64,000 bases of DNA from Trebouxia sp. TZW2008 (Eukaryota > Chlorophyta > Trebouxiophyceae > Trebouxiales > Trebouxiaceae). Below, piece after piece: positions 1 to 12,000 of the stretch (within the stretch, counting starts at the first letter, position 1; every line of letters begins with the position of its first letter). The notes beneath the pieces are model-generated. The model was not told the DNA's origin. It saw only the letters and a program-made list of their open reading frames with translations, and searched no databases. The translations under genes were made by a program, and so were the position numbers. The DNA is taken from the NCBI GenBank assembly GCA_002118135.1, contig BDIU01000255.1, positions 47,148-111,147 on the forward strand. Reading direction: 5' to 3'.

Positions 1-723
1 AAGGGCCAAGTTTGTCAAGTAGAGGTATTCCACATTCTGCGCACTGAAAGTTGACAGTGTAGCGGCGATGGAGGCGTTGGTCTGACAGGTGTGCACGATG
101 TTCATAAATTTGGAAGCATTGTAGCTGTTGGCGTAGGCAGCAGCCTGAAAGCTTTGGTATTCATCTGCAGAGCCTTCGAAGGTGACAAAGGTGTCAGCAT
201 ATGGAATGTAAGCTTCTGAGAAGGTTGGCGTGCCAGGGTTGAAAATGAGCTGTGTATCATTAACCGACTTGCCGACGTACAAGGAGCCATCCTTTGCCAG
301 GTCGTGAATCTGCTGATAGTAGGACACCTTCGTCTCGTCTGCACGATGGGCCAGCGGTCTCAATGCTTGTTGCAAAGTCCTAGTACAACGCACAAACCGC
401 AGATATAGCTTACCCCAGTGATACATCTCGTCAACAAAAAAGCCGTCGACTCCGTACCAGGAGCTGTACGTGTCGAACTCCTGTGCTATGTCCCCAAGGG
501 AACGGTCGCCGTACTCCGACCTCACGTATCCCAACACCTTCATGCCTGCAGCCTGACTCGCATTGACTACATCATTGAACACTTGCTCCTGCTGCTGACC
601 GACGCCGCTGTTAGGATTTAGCAGAACAGCATGCACGTATGCTGCTGCCATGATCACCCGGGTCCATCCGTCGGATCCGCTGACGGGCCAGAAGTACGTA
701 GGAGCAATTATGCTATGAACCAT
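1..723 (-). CDS. Spherulin-4-like (spherulation-specific family 4) protein, partial
   Basis: Two exons are readable on the minus strand: 723-414 and 338-1, joined by a short GTAAGC...CAG intron (413-339) that completes the codon series W-D-E-T. The protein runs off the left edge. The first part reads IIAPTYFWPV, then GVGQQQEQVFNDVVNASQAA, then a beta strand KVLGYVRSEYGDRS and YGVDGFFVDEMYHW. This is the TIM-barrel-like pattern of spherulation-specific family 4 proteins, originally found in slime-mould spherulin 4 and common in fungi. Members are usually secreted, and their activity is poorly defined (some relatives act on polysaccharides). The second exon keeps family-like pieces such as FVTFEGSADEY and the closing strand VEYLYLTNLAL. 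The ATG at 723 is the first in frame, but no signal peptide precedes it, so a short upstream exon between 724 and 1125 is possible. The family call is from pattern memory and the function is open. Confidence 0.75.
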   Translation of the reverse strand, partial: MVHSIIAPTYFWPVSGSDGWTRVIMAAAYVHAVLLNPNSGVGQQQEQVFNDVVNASQAAGMKVLGYVRSEYGDRSLGDIAQEFDTYSSWYGVDGFFVDEMYHWGKLYLRFVRCTRTLQQALRPLAHRADETKVSYYQQIHDLAKDGSLYVGKSVNDTQLIFNPGTPTFSEAYIPYADTFVTFEGSADEYQSFQAAAYANSYNASKFMNIVHTCQTNASIAATLSTFSAQNVEYLYLTNLAL

Positions 724-1125
724 TGTAAGTTTGCTTGCAGGTGCGTGGTCCCAGCAAAACCTGCTTGCTGTGCGCAGTAGCGTTGTGCCCGGTCAAGGTG
801 GAAAAACGCTTCTGCAGTGGCGTTTGAAATTCAAACTTTCTGATGGCGTTTTTCAGGGCTGTTGCAAATGCAGCGCATGCAAAAGCTCGCATTCAAGTTC
901 CACTTGCGTCCATGTGGCATGGACCCGTCACACGCGTGGAAGTTTGCCCGCGACACTTTTTGCATGCTGCACCACTCGAAGGCACCCAGCACTTGATGCT
1001 ATCAAATGCGCAAGCCTTTCAGCTGCACGTGTTGCATGATGTGTCCGTCACATGCACTAGACAGCTGAAGGTTCGGCTCAGCCTTGTGTGCTACAAAAGC
1101 GATCTCAAGCATGACATGTCTCAAA
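724..1125. other. Gap between spherulin-4-like gene and succinyl-CoA ligase gene
   Basis: Both flanking genes are on the minus strand, so this 400-base stretch holds the 3' UTR of the succinyl-CoA ligase gene and the promoter and possible first exon of the spherulin-4-like gene. The open frames here have no recognisable protein pattern. I see no TGTAA signal on the minus strand close to the ligase stop. Confidence 0.4.
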
Positions 1126-4100
1126 TCAGCTGATGGACTTAACAGCCTTGTGCGCTGCATCGTCCAAGTCATCTGCAGGAATGATGGTGTGCTCACTTGT
1201 CTTCAAAATCTCCTTGCCCTTCTCTACGTTTGTGCCCTCAAGTCTCACAATCAACGGTACCTTCAGACCGACCTACATGACACGTTGACTTTCAGCTTGC
1301 CATCCACTCAGCATAGACGCCTTGATAGCCCTTTGCATGATGATTGCCAATGGGGCAAAATGAGATCAGTGCAAACATGCTGTTGCCAATATATGCAAGC
1401 TCTGAAACCAGCACTGGAAGGCTGGCAATGACCACATCTGAGACAACTGAGAGGTGATGCCAGCAGAAAAGGCAAGCAGGCAGTCAACGCATCTGCACCC
1501 ATCATTGCCGAAGTTCAGCTGCAGTCAGACCACATGGTGCTCAAGAGATCTCGTGACTGAGGTCTCTTGGCTCCTGTGCTGGGCTGTTGATGACCTGCTG
1601 CTGACCTGAGCAGTATGACACATTGCAGGTGCCAGAATGGGGCATACAGTAAAGTTACTTTGTAAGGACACTTGATGTAAGGACAATGCCATTGGTAGCC
1701 AATCACTGCCGGCTGCCTGCAGTGGTCCCTCTGAGTAAGGACAATTTGATATAAGGTCAAACTTCTTGGTGACCAAAGCATCGTTACAAAGAGAGTTTAC
1801 TGTACCTCTTTTGCAGCGTTGACAATGCCCTGAGCCACAACATCACATCTCATGATACCTCCAAAGATGTTGACCAGGAGAGCCTTGACTTGCTTGTCAG
1901 AAGTCAACAGCTTGAAGGCCTGGACTATCTGCAAGCAGGACAAAAGGCTTGTTAGTATCGCCTCTCTTCCCCTGTAGTCCTGGCATCTCGGTCCATGCTT
2001 TATAGCCAATGCCTGCTCTCCCACTGTAGTCCTGGCTTGTTGTTTTATGCTTTATAGCCAATCTCTGATCTTCCCCTGTAGTACTGGCATGTCCGTTGAT
2101 GCTTCCTGAACAATGCCTGACCAGAAGCCAGCCTTCCACAGACAAGCATGTTTGAGGCATGAGCTCTGCTTGCCTGCAAAAATTAGGTTTCGACATGTGT
2201 TGACAGGCGTATATTTGGATATGCTTAACAGGCATTGTAGCGAGGCAGCATGTGACAATTGCTTTGTCAGCTGGTGAGCAGCCAACACTGTTCAGCATGC
2301 TGACCAATTGTGTCATACATGGTGCAGATGCACGACAACAATAACAAGAACCATAGTAGTCACAATTGGTTACACTTTTCATGTGCTAGGTGTGTGTGGT
2401 CCAATTCCTATCTCGCCAGCGTGGTGCAGATGCATGTCCTGTGGAGACAGGTAAGACAGCACATGTGTGACAAACTAGCTGATGAGACGAGGCAGAATCA
2501 ATCGCATGACCACAAAAAGGTACTGTAGTGGCTGTCACTTGGCACTCGCACAGTTTATGGGCGTAATATTACACCACGATCATCCTGCCACCGTGGGGCT
2601 ACAACATTCATCACGTCATGATCGAGTTACCTGTGCTTCTGTGGCATTGCCACCAACATCCAAGAAGTTAGCAGGGGAACCTCCGTGCAACTTGATGATG
2701 TCCATGGTGGCCATAGCCAGACCAGCACCGTTCACCATGCAGCCGATGCTTCCGTCTAGCCCAATGTAGTTCAGGTCATACTGGCTGGCGGCCACATCCC
2801 TGCAAGTAAGAGCAAGACAGAATCATGAGCAAGCTCAGCGAAAACAACACAGACGAGCTTTCAACTATTTCTCCTGTCCAGTCCAGTGTAGTTCAGGTCA
2901 TACTGACTGGCGGCCACATCCCTTCAAACAGCGGCAAAATGGGTGTTTGAGTGAGCTTTGCCAGAACAACGCAAATCGGCCTTCATGCAGCTTGATGATG
3001 TCCATGGTGGCCATAGCCAGACCAGTACCATTCACCATGCAGCCGATGCTGTCGTCTTGCCCAATGTAGTTCAGGTCATACTGACTTGCAGCCACATCCC
3101 TGCCAAAAAAGCTTGACTTACTCACCAGGTCTTTCAACTAATACTTGTGGTGCGAGGGTTCAGCAATTTGACACTACAGACACTGCACGCATCAGCGCTT
3201 ACACGGCTTAAAGGCAAAGCACATGCAAGGGGTCGAACTAAGATGATGTGGTTTGAAAGCATTGCATTGATGAGAGTTGAAGCCGCCTTTTCACAAAGAT
3301 TCACGATTGTTGGAGGCTGGAGTTGGAAATGTTGCTAGCAGAAAGTCACCAGCACAACATTCATCTGGGCAACAGAATGGCATCTCCTTAGAGAAATTTG
3401 CATCTCCACTGTTGTTCAAGACTTTGCCATCCTGAGTTCCAACACAGAGGTACATACCAGCCAGAGAAACGCAGTGCTTGGAGACAGGTCATGATTGCTT
3501 TTGTGAAATGAGTGATTGTGATGTGCGAGAACCGTTTTTGGAGGATGTACCTAGGGTCCTCTTGTGACGTGTCTCGCTGGGAGAACAGCTCCTTCTGTCT
3601 GTAGGCAGCATTGTCATCAAAGCCAAGCTTGGCATCTGCTGCTATGAGCTTGCCGTCCTTGGTCTCTGCTAGCGGATTGACCTGCATTAGCATTGCAGAC
3701 ACAATGAAGTTCACAAACATATATATAAGACCTGCTTGGCATCTGCTGCTATCAGCTTGCCATCTTTAGTTTCTGCTAGCAGACTGACCTACCATACCAT
3801 TGCAACATAGTGAGATTCACAGACAAATGGAAGGGCTGCTTTGTGTACATGACAATGGACAAGTGCACAGAAGTTTGCGACTTTTGGTCTGTGCTAGAGG
3901 GTCGACCTGCAACAGCATTGCAGACACAAGGAAGTTGATAATCTTAGATATAAGGGCGGCTTGGAGTGCATGACGCAGGACATTTGCATAGAAGCCACTG
4001 GCCATGATACACTTCGACAAAACTAGTCACACATCACAAAAGATTGCAACAGCAGGAAGGGTTCAAGCTGGACAAGCCAAACCAAACCAAAAACAAAAAT

Positions 4101-5333
4101 TCTTTGCCAGATATCACTTTTTCAACTGTGCAAGTTGCGCATGGTCACCACTTTGCTTGTGCAGAACAATCAACATGACAGTAAGCACACGGTTTCATGA
4201 CAGCTGCAGCTCATGCATACAGCATGGCACACAGTCACACTGTCATCAACAGCTGCCAGCAAATCTGCATTACCTCCACCATGGTGCAGTCACAGGCAGT
4301 GAACATGTTGTACAGGTTCTTGATTTGCTCTGCTGCTGCCTTTCTGTCTGTGGTCACTTGAAGCCCATCCACCATTTCATTTGCCTGGGCATCTGTAATG
4401 CCTTCCCTAATGTCCACTGGGATTTTGATGATCTTTTCAGGGTACTTTTCCGCCAAATCCTCAATACTTGTGCCACCTTCGCTGCAGCCTATGAGCATTG
4501 GCCCGGCTGTGGATCTGTCCAATAAGATAGCAAAGTACATTTCGTTTGTCAGCTGCATCTTGGCTGCCAGGTAGAGGGTGTTGACTGGTTTGCCTCCTGG
4601 ACCTGTCTGTTTGGTGACCAGCACTTCGTTCAGCATCTGCTTTCCGAGTTCCTCCACTTTGTCAATGTTGACGATGTGCACACCGCCTTGTAGACCGTTT
4701 TTGAACTTGCCCAGGCCTCTGCCGCCAGCTAGAATCTGACTCTTGAGGACAACCTGCATTTGCAGCTGTTGTTAGATCATAGTGCAGCTGTTGTTAGATC
4801 ATAGTGCAGCATGGGCTCAATTTTAAGCGCAAACATCACACAGATGTGAGGGTTATGGCTATATCAGCGGCACATCTAAGGCAAATAGCTGACAGTCTTG
4901 CTGTGAGCTAAAGGCTGATGGTGTATTGCGTTTGCTGCATGATCATGCCAAATGTATGTAGCCTTGCTTCATAAAGTGAAACAGCTATTGTGCCAGTGCA
5001 GAGCATGACTGGGGGTTGCATGCATGTTGCACGCACTTCGCCCTCAGAGTCTGCCATCTTTTTGGCTGCTGGCATCAAGTCTTCGATTTTCTTGACTGCT
5101 ATGCCTGGGGGTGCGTTGATGCCATGTTTGCCCATCAGTTCCGCTCCCTGTACACATCTGCCAAATATAAACGACTTCCTGAGCAATGTGGTACACCGAT
5201 TAATCTTTCGAATTCGAACGTGTGCGCACACCTGATACTCATGAATGTTCAGGAATCGCAGCTGCTGCAGCTGTGATGCCCGGCGAACGGTGTTACTCGC
5301 CTCTGAGGCAGATCTGCGCAGTGCGCCGAGCAT
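1126..5333 (-). CDS. Succinyl-CoA ligase (ADP/GDP-forming) subunit beta, mitochondrial
   Basis: This subunit catalyses the nucleotide-linked step succinyl-CoA to succinate in the mitochondrial TCA cycle, with the alpha subunit. Seven exons join in phase: 5333-5232, 5147-5037, 4753-4274, 3681-3551, 2799-2631, 1928-1806 and 1272-1126, giving about 420 residues, the usual size. The start [19 protein letters not shown] is a basic, Ser-rich presequence. Mature-family landmarks follow in order: [20 protein letters not shown], the ATP-grasp strand [70 protein letters not shown] and [19 protein letters not shown] (nucleotide-binding end). The last exon ends KAVKSIS-stop. Introns 4 and 5 contain decayed copies of the neighbouring exons, and intron 6 begins with a TIR element at its 5' splice site (both listed separately). 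The start is the first ATG before the conserved LNIHEYQ. Confidence 0.95.
1645..1804 (-). mobile_element. TIR element, copy A, at the 5' splice site of succinyl-CoA ligase intron 6
   Basis: This is the best-preserved copy. Its plus-strand left end TACAGTAAAGTTACTTTGTA and right end ACAAAGAGAGTTTACTGTA are inverted repeats of each other over about 23 bp with a few mismatches, flanked by TA. No reading frame of transposase size fits in 160 bp, so it is non-autonomous (MITE-like). On the gene strand the exon ends GAG at 1806 and the intron starts GTACAG. The G at 1805 is flanking sequence and the T at 1804 is the first base of the element. The related copies are at about 7383-7554, 27007-27155, 46420-46587 and 59830-60025. 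Confidence 0.7.
2880..3104 (-). repeat. Decayed partial copies of succinyl-CoA ligase exon 5
   Basis: Intron 4 holds a short copy (about 2882-2923) and a longer copy (about 2984-3104) of the acceptor-side half of the exon at 2631-2799, including the splice acceptor. The longer one still reads [19 protein letters not shown] without a stop and keeps [18 protein letters not shown], then runs into unrelated sequence. It lacks the conserved NFLDVGG half, so it cannot replace the true exon. Confidence 0.8.
3727..3945 (-). repeat. Decayed partial copies of succinyl-CoA ligase exon 4
   Basis: Two copies (about 3727-3795 and 3878-3945) repeat the first part of exon 4 (3551-3681) together with the intron just upstream of it. 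All three share the NPLAETK segment and its acceptor-side flank (CTGCATTAGCATTGCAGACA and variants). The copies diverge progressively from the parent. Confidence 0.75.
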
Positions 5334-6061
5334 CGCAACGGATCAAACAGTCTTGATCAGCCCACTCTGATGGAAACAAAGTCTTTCCGCGATCGTTCCT
5401 GATTACTGCATGTCCAAGTCCAACTAATACAGTCAAGCGCAGCTTGCATGCCCGGTTACCATCACATGGGTGGGGCAGCATTTGCAATTACTCATCATGC
5501 AAGCTAGGCATCAGTGCTCAACGGACACAGCAGACACCGTATGCAAAAAGCTAAAATCCCACAGAACAGGGTCCAATCATACGGTGGGCAATCCTGATAT
5601 GTCCCTGGTTTCCCTGCCCTTCTGTCAGGGCCCTTCTGTTGCACCTTGGACCAGAAGAGCAGTAAATAAATATCGAATTTGGAGAGCTTGCAGCTTTGCA
5701 GTTCGAGCAGCGCATGCGCGCACCTGCCATAAGAGTATGTCATGCGGTTCGCAAGCATCGTCGACGAATTCTTTCCGCAACAGGTGAAACAACTACAAGT
5801 TGTTCCATTGCATCATGCAGTTACTGTGCACCACATGAGAGCTGGCAGTCTCGCAGCTTCGACTTGTCCTGGCTGGAAGTAAACGCAAGATAACCTGTTG
5901 CAATTGCATGCACGAGGGACAAGCAGAGATTGGCCACTCAGAACCCCTTGCGCTTGATGTCCATTGGGAGAGAAAGGGAAATCACCAGATCCTGTTCTGC
6001 ATTGTTACAAGCCAAAACATTATGTTCAGAGGCCCTTCACAAAAGGCAAAGACCCGTCTGG
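5334..6061. other. Intergenic: kinase 3' UTR and succinyl-CoA ligase promoter
   Basis: The 730 bases separate two minus-strand genes. Apart from the kinase poly(A) signal near 6005 I see only short unlinked open frames. No TATA box or repeated motif stands out upstream of 5333. Confidence 0.4.
6005..6009 (-). terminator. TGTAA poly(A) signal of the kinase gene
   Basis: The plus strand reads TTACA, i.e. TGTAA on the gene strand, about 53 nt after the kinase stop codon. TGTAA is the usual poly(A) signal of chlorophyte green algae. The distance is plausible, but a five-base motif can occur by chance. Confidence 0.5.
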
Positions 6062-9000
6062 CTATGCAGCATGCTCAATGATCAGCTCCAGCCTCCTGGC
6101 TAGCTCCCTGAGGCTTGGCCTGTGGTCAGGATTGACTTCCCAGCAGGACTCCATCGCCAGCCGCCATTCTTGCTCACACCAGTCAGGCACCTGCAGACCA
6201 AGTAAACGTTTTGACAGCCTCACGAAGACAAGGTACCAACCCGACAAGCACCGTACAGAGACACATATGCAATTGTAGCAAGACTTGGCATGGGCACAAC
6301 CAATGTCAAAACATGCAGCTGGAAGAGAGTGATGGCCATTCAACAACATTACATCAGCATCTCGGGTCCTTTCCAAAGAGCAGGTGGTGCATTGTCTGCC
6401 ATGGCAGACCAGCCCAATAGTGCTCTCAGTAACAAGCTGCCAATCAGTTGCATTGCTGTACTGATACAGAAGTGATGCAGCTCTGATCTGTCTGACGTGT
6501 TGGTAACTAGCTTCAAGCAAGAGTGCTATGCCTGAAAACTGCAGCAGTGCTGCAAATGCTGTGTTGCCACTTTGATGTAAATGTGTTCCTGTCTTGTTGC
6601 TTGTGACTGCCTTAGGCAGCGCTCACCTCAGGTTGCAGATTGCCGACCATAAGGCCTGCAATGATCTGCTGAGGTGTGAGGTGGGTGAAGGGCACTTGGC
6701 GGGTCAGCATCTCCCACAGCACCATGCCCAGGCTCCATACATCAGCCTTCTCACTCACCCGCTCGGGGTCTGACACCAGCTCTGGAGCCATGTAAGGTAA
6801 AGTGCCCCTGCAATGACAATAATTAGACGTTATCACAAACAGCATTGAACTAGTGTGCTCAACACAAAGATCGGCATGCAGCGCGAGGCTCTGGGTCAGA
6901 CAGCAGCTCCTGAGCCATGTATGGAGTGTATGGAGGTGCCCATACATTCGACAGGCCCATATGATGACAACACGGTCTTTTTGTGATTTGCATTTTGCAA
7001 TGCGCAATGCATCAGTTTCAGTTGCTGTCTGAAAACTTTTCAAACATCTTCATAATGAAGGAGGCGATAAGCTGAGATCTGCAAAAGCAGCAAATTACAA
7101 GCTTGAAAGCATTTCAAGCATCAACCATACGAGTTGCAACGCCCACCAAGGCTCCAACATGTGGCAACCCAATGCTTGCATCACAATGCAGTTGCTTGCA
7201 TCACTGAGCAAATTCATGCATTGTATTGCTTGCACCCTCATTGTCTGCGCAGCAGGATTGGCTTGGGGTGTCATGGCTTGTGTCCGCTTTGCCCAAGTGA
7301 AGCCAAAGGTGGATCCACAGCAGCAAGAAGTAAGTGTTTTCTAGAAGAAATCATGACAAATTACAGCCACAGAAAGAGTCAATACAATAACTTCTCATTA
7401 TAGAGACACTCAATGCATTTTCAGTGTATGGACAATGCAATTGGAAAACCATCCCTTCATTCTGCATGCAACAGCACCGCTCAGTGGGGAGAACCTGGTG
7501 TAAGGACCGTTTTCTTAGTGACCAAAGCAGTCGTTACAGAGGAAAGTCGCTGTACCTGAGATCACGCACACCAGACACAAACTCTCTGCCCCACTTTTGC
7601 TTGGAGAGGCCAAAGTCTGCCACCTTGAGGCTGGGCACACAGCCGTCACAGCCCTGTTGCAGCTTGCCATCCAGCAGCAGGTTGTCCGGCTTGAGGTCAA
7701 AGTGGACTATGCTCATCTCGTGCAGGTAGGCCAGGCCATTGACTGCGCTCAGGGCCATTTCAGCACGGCATTGAAGGTCAAGCCAGCCCTCAGTCCTGCA
7801 CAAACAAATATTGTTGTGAACAGGGCGTCTTGTATTGGCTTTTCTGAAAGAATGCTCATCTCATGCAGGTAGGCCAAGCTGTTGCCCTGCACTCAAGGCT
7901 TTTTTGCCATGCACGAATCGGACAATATTTATGTGAGAGGTGCCTTATGTCATCAAAATGCATGCAAAACTGCTCATTGGTTGCAATTGAGCCAAGCCAT
8001 TGTTGCATTCAAGACCACTTCAGCACGGCATTGAAGGTCCAACCAGCCCCAAGTCCTGCGCAAATGAACAGTGGCATCATGAGGAAAAGGAAAAGGTCAG
8101 GGTGCGTGATCCTTGGTGTTGTTGCTGTGCATGCAACATTGCTCATCTCTCAAACATAGGTCAAGCCACTGACTGCATTTGGTGCTACATCAGGCAATGC
8201 TCCTTTGGTCAAACCAGGCACTCTGGTCTCATAATGCCGCTGAGAGCGCTCTGGTCACCAAAGCACACTGAAGGGCTTCGTGAGATCAAAATGCAACCAG
8301 TCAGCTTGTCCAGAATGCACCCGTTCGATGCATCAAAGCCTGCTGGATGCCTTTAGCTTGATCAGAAATATGCAGACGAGACAATGCCTGGATCAGTGTG
8401 CACCCGGACATAGGAGCCGAATTGACTTTGAGCACGCACAGGTCAAGCGTCTTGGATTTTGCAGCAACAACAGCTGCCTGACAAGAGCTTGTGGCACGCA
8501 CATTCTCGCAAAGCTGACTTGCATTAACAGTGTGGGTTTAGCCAGTGCAGTACAAGGGCACTAACAGATGAGCAAATAGGTACAAAACCATATGGCAAGA
8601 TTGTCCGTGGGGCAAGCAAGGCATGGCTTCATTGCCTTTGCAAGAGACACAAAGTCAAAGCAATTGTGCATATTGATGATGAATCAAGATTGAAGCTGGC
8701 CGTGTGCATAGCTGAGCTGACTGTCTTTGTCATAAACATCACAAGTAAGACAGGCGAGCAACAACACCCTATCATGCTGAGGCTTCACTGGCATCAGGTT
8801 GCGTGCCCAGAAGCAGCGTTGGATCAGTAGACTCATGCATATGCTGAAGCAACTGACCTGAGGAAGGCAGAGCTGGAGCTGCCCGTTGTATACTCAGTCA
8901 TGATGCCAATGACATCACTCTTGAAGCAGCTACAGGAAGCATCTACTGGGGTGAGAAGCAGCTTGAAGCATGCAAATGCTGCAGCCATAGGCTGACCTGA

Positions 9001-12000
9001 GGAACGCAGAGAGGGATCTGCGCTTCATGTAATCAGTCATGGTGCCAATGACATCACTCCTGAAGCAAATATAGGAAATGATCATTCAGCTATGAAGCAG
9101 CTTGAAGCATGCATATGCCATAGACTGACCTGAGGAAGGCAGAGAGAAACCGCCCTTCATGTACTCAGTCATAAGCCCAATGACATCCCTTTTGAAGCAG
9201 CTACAGGAAACATTCATTGGGTTGGGAAGCAGCTTGAAGCATGGAAATGCTGCAGCCATAGACTGACCTGGGGAAATAATTGGGTTGTGAAGAAGCTTGG
9301 AGCATGCATATGCAAATCACTGACCTGAGGAAGGCAGAGAGGGAGCCGCCCTTCATATACTCAGTCATGATCCCGATGACATTGGGCTCAGCGTAAGACT
9401 CCACAACCACGCCGTAGAAGCGCAGCACATGGGGGTGGTTGAGGTTGGACAGCATCTCTGCCTCACGCCAGAAAGACTGGGAATGGCGCTCAACCTTGCC
9501 AGGCTGCAGCAGCAACAGCATCTGAGAATTGTAGCGCTTGTGCAGATCTTGTGTATGCAGATGATATTTACAGAACTGAGCATTTGTGCGTTGCGTGTGA
9601 CGTGCAGGTCTCCTTCTGCCCAGCTGACTTGCCAGACGGCAGCAACAGTAGCTGATTACGCTGTCATCACATTACTGACAGTAGTTCGACATTTGGCATG
9701 AATGCTAATATGGGGCAAGGCTCAGGTCACCAGGCTAGCTGAAGTCATTGTAAACATGTGTTGCTTATTGTTAGGACACAAATGCTGGTGGATGCGCGTG
9801 CAGATATTTCTATTTCAATGCATTCTTGCTGCCCTTCAGCAAGAATGGCAAACCTCCTTGGTATATGCTGTGTGCCAGTTGGTGCTGCTCAAAAAGTTCA
9901 GCAACTAATGGCATAGAAAGCAGCAATTTGTCATACAGGAATGCATGCTCAGCATTTCCATATGTCTAATTGAGCATGAGGAATTTGGCATCAACAGAAA
10001 TAGCTTTTGTGCAATACAATAAGCTCCATACGTGAAGCAGAGCCTGGGCATATTCATGCCAAGCACTGACATGTCCAGCCATGAGCAAATCCTGAAGCAT
10101 ACCTTGAGCCACTTGACAGCGACACTGCCAAAGATGGCGCATGTGGCCAAGGACACCTCTCCAAAAGCCCCTTCCCCAATCCTCCTCAGAATCTTGACCT
10201 CATCCTGCACGACAGATGACCATCAGCCACCATGCCTCATCGCTTGCAGCATCATTCCCAAAAAGGTTAACTGTGCTTGTCATATAAGTCCTGTTAAACC
10301 TGCTGTATGGCCTAGAAGAACAGGGTGAGGCATACCTTTTACCTACCTTGCATTCGCGTGGGCACAGGGGTCAAGTCAATCAAACCAAGTCCTGTTAAGC
10401 TGACAATGTTGAGCTGAATGACAAGCACTGTGCTCGGCAAGGGTTGCGACCTGTGCACTTGATGCGTCGCGCAGACTTGGCGTAATGGGTTCAACAGCTT
10501 TGCAAAAGATCTGATGACGCTGTGGGCAGATACTGTAGAAACACAATGTTGGCACAAGCTGACATTGCTGGGCTTGCAATACACCACATGTGTTCTCTGT
10601 GTGACTCAACGTACAGCTGCTGTCGTGCCTACGGAACCACAGAAGGAGTGACCCCAATTGACATGATGATGGCTACAGATGACAACTATTGCGTTTTGTG
10701 CAAAAGCCTGCGAATGGAACAATCAGTGTGATCAAGGCAAGGCAGAATGTGCAAGTGCCTGCAAATGGGACAATCAGTGCGAACAAAAGGGAAGGCAAAA
10801 CAGAACAACATACCTTGGGGACCTTGTGCACAGGGTTGTTGAGAGTGCTGCTGCCGCCAGAGCTAGCATGTGTCAGTCCACTGTGCTCCCTTAACAGCTG
10901 CACTGCAGACATACCCTGGTCAGGCTTGACCCACAGATCCTGCCCATCTCTGACCCCCCTCACCCCACCCCAAGCCCCCTGCTGCTGGCCATAGCCATTC
11001 AGCTTCATCTGGCTGTGGTCCATACCGTCTAGATAGGGCAGAAACTTGGCATACGGGTTGCTGCTGGCGTCTGTGTTGGTGTACGGGTAGACTGCGGGCG
11101 GGCTGACATGGACATTGACTTGCCCATCGTAGTGCTGCTGGGCATTGGGGGGGCTGAAGTAGGGGGAGATGGGGGGGTTGAAGGGGAGGTGGGTGGTGGG
11201 CAGGGTGGGGTTGGGCAGGAAGCCAAGGGGGTGGAAGAGGGGGCTGTATGGCCGCGCTGGCGGTCTTGCCGAGCCCCGGAAACCGTTGAGCTGTGGAGAC
11301 TGCAGCCTGGCTGCGGACATACCTGCATGAAACACTGATGAGTCAGATGCTGAAAAACATCGGCTTCATTCAACACCAACAAGCAAGATCAGCATTAGCA
11401 ATAGGCCATTGTGATGTCCTGCTGAGCACATACAACTGCTGTAAAGCGCCCTGTGGTCTATGATATACAAACTCAATGATGATGGGAAATAAAGTGCATG
11501 CAATGCATAAGCTGCAATGCATTGAGCATTGTAGTTTGGCTCCATCTTACAACAATTGCAAGTAGGTTGAATCTGGTTTCAACCTCTAGCATCCTAGGAG
11601 CATGGGCCCATGCAATTGATGCATTCTGACAGATGGCATGAAGGCTTGCTCAACAGCAATCATGATGGCAACGCATGTGCCATGACATGGTGCCATGAGC
11701 GACTGGCTGCAAAATTGTCTCATCAAATATTCTAGTGGGGTTCTAGCCCGTCCTGGACTATGAGACGATGAAAATAACCCTATTGCACCAGTCTCTGCAG
11801 CGCGCTCAAGAAGAAACATAACACACGGGTCTTTTCAGGCCCTGAGCTTGAAGCAGACAATGAAACCAAAAAGTCCTGAGAACCACCTCTGTTACTTGAA
11901 TCAGTTAGACCTTCTCGGGGATTGGCCAGAGTCTGAATGATCTCCTATTAGCAGATGCACCAGATTATACCAATGCCAGTCAGTCACAAACCGAAACATG

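Noticed and set aside
1645..1804. Copy A as a stand-alone gene or RNA
   Set aside because: It matches other copies only as a TIR element, and the frames through it are not conserved among copies.
7134..8564. Several plus-strand frames of 90-118 codons inside the kinase gene
   Set aside because: They are antisense shadows of exon 8 and its echoes.
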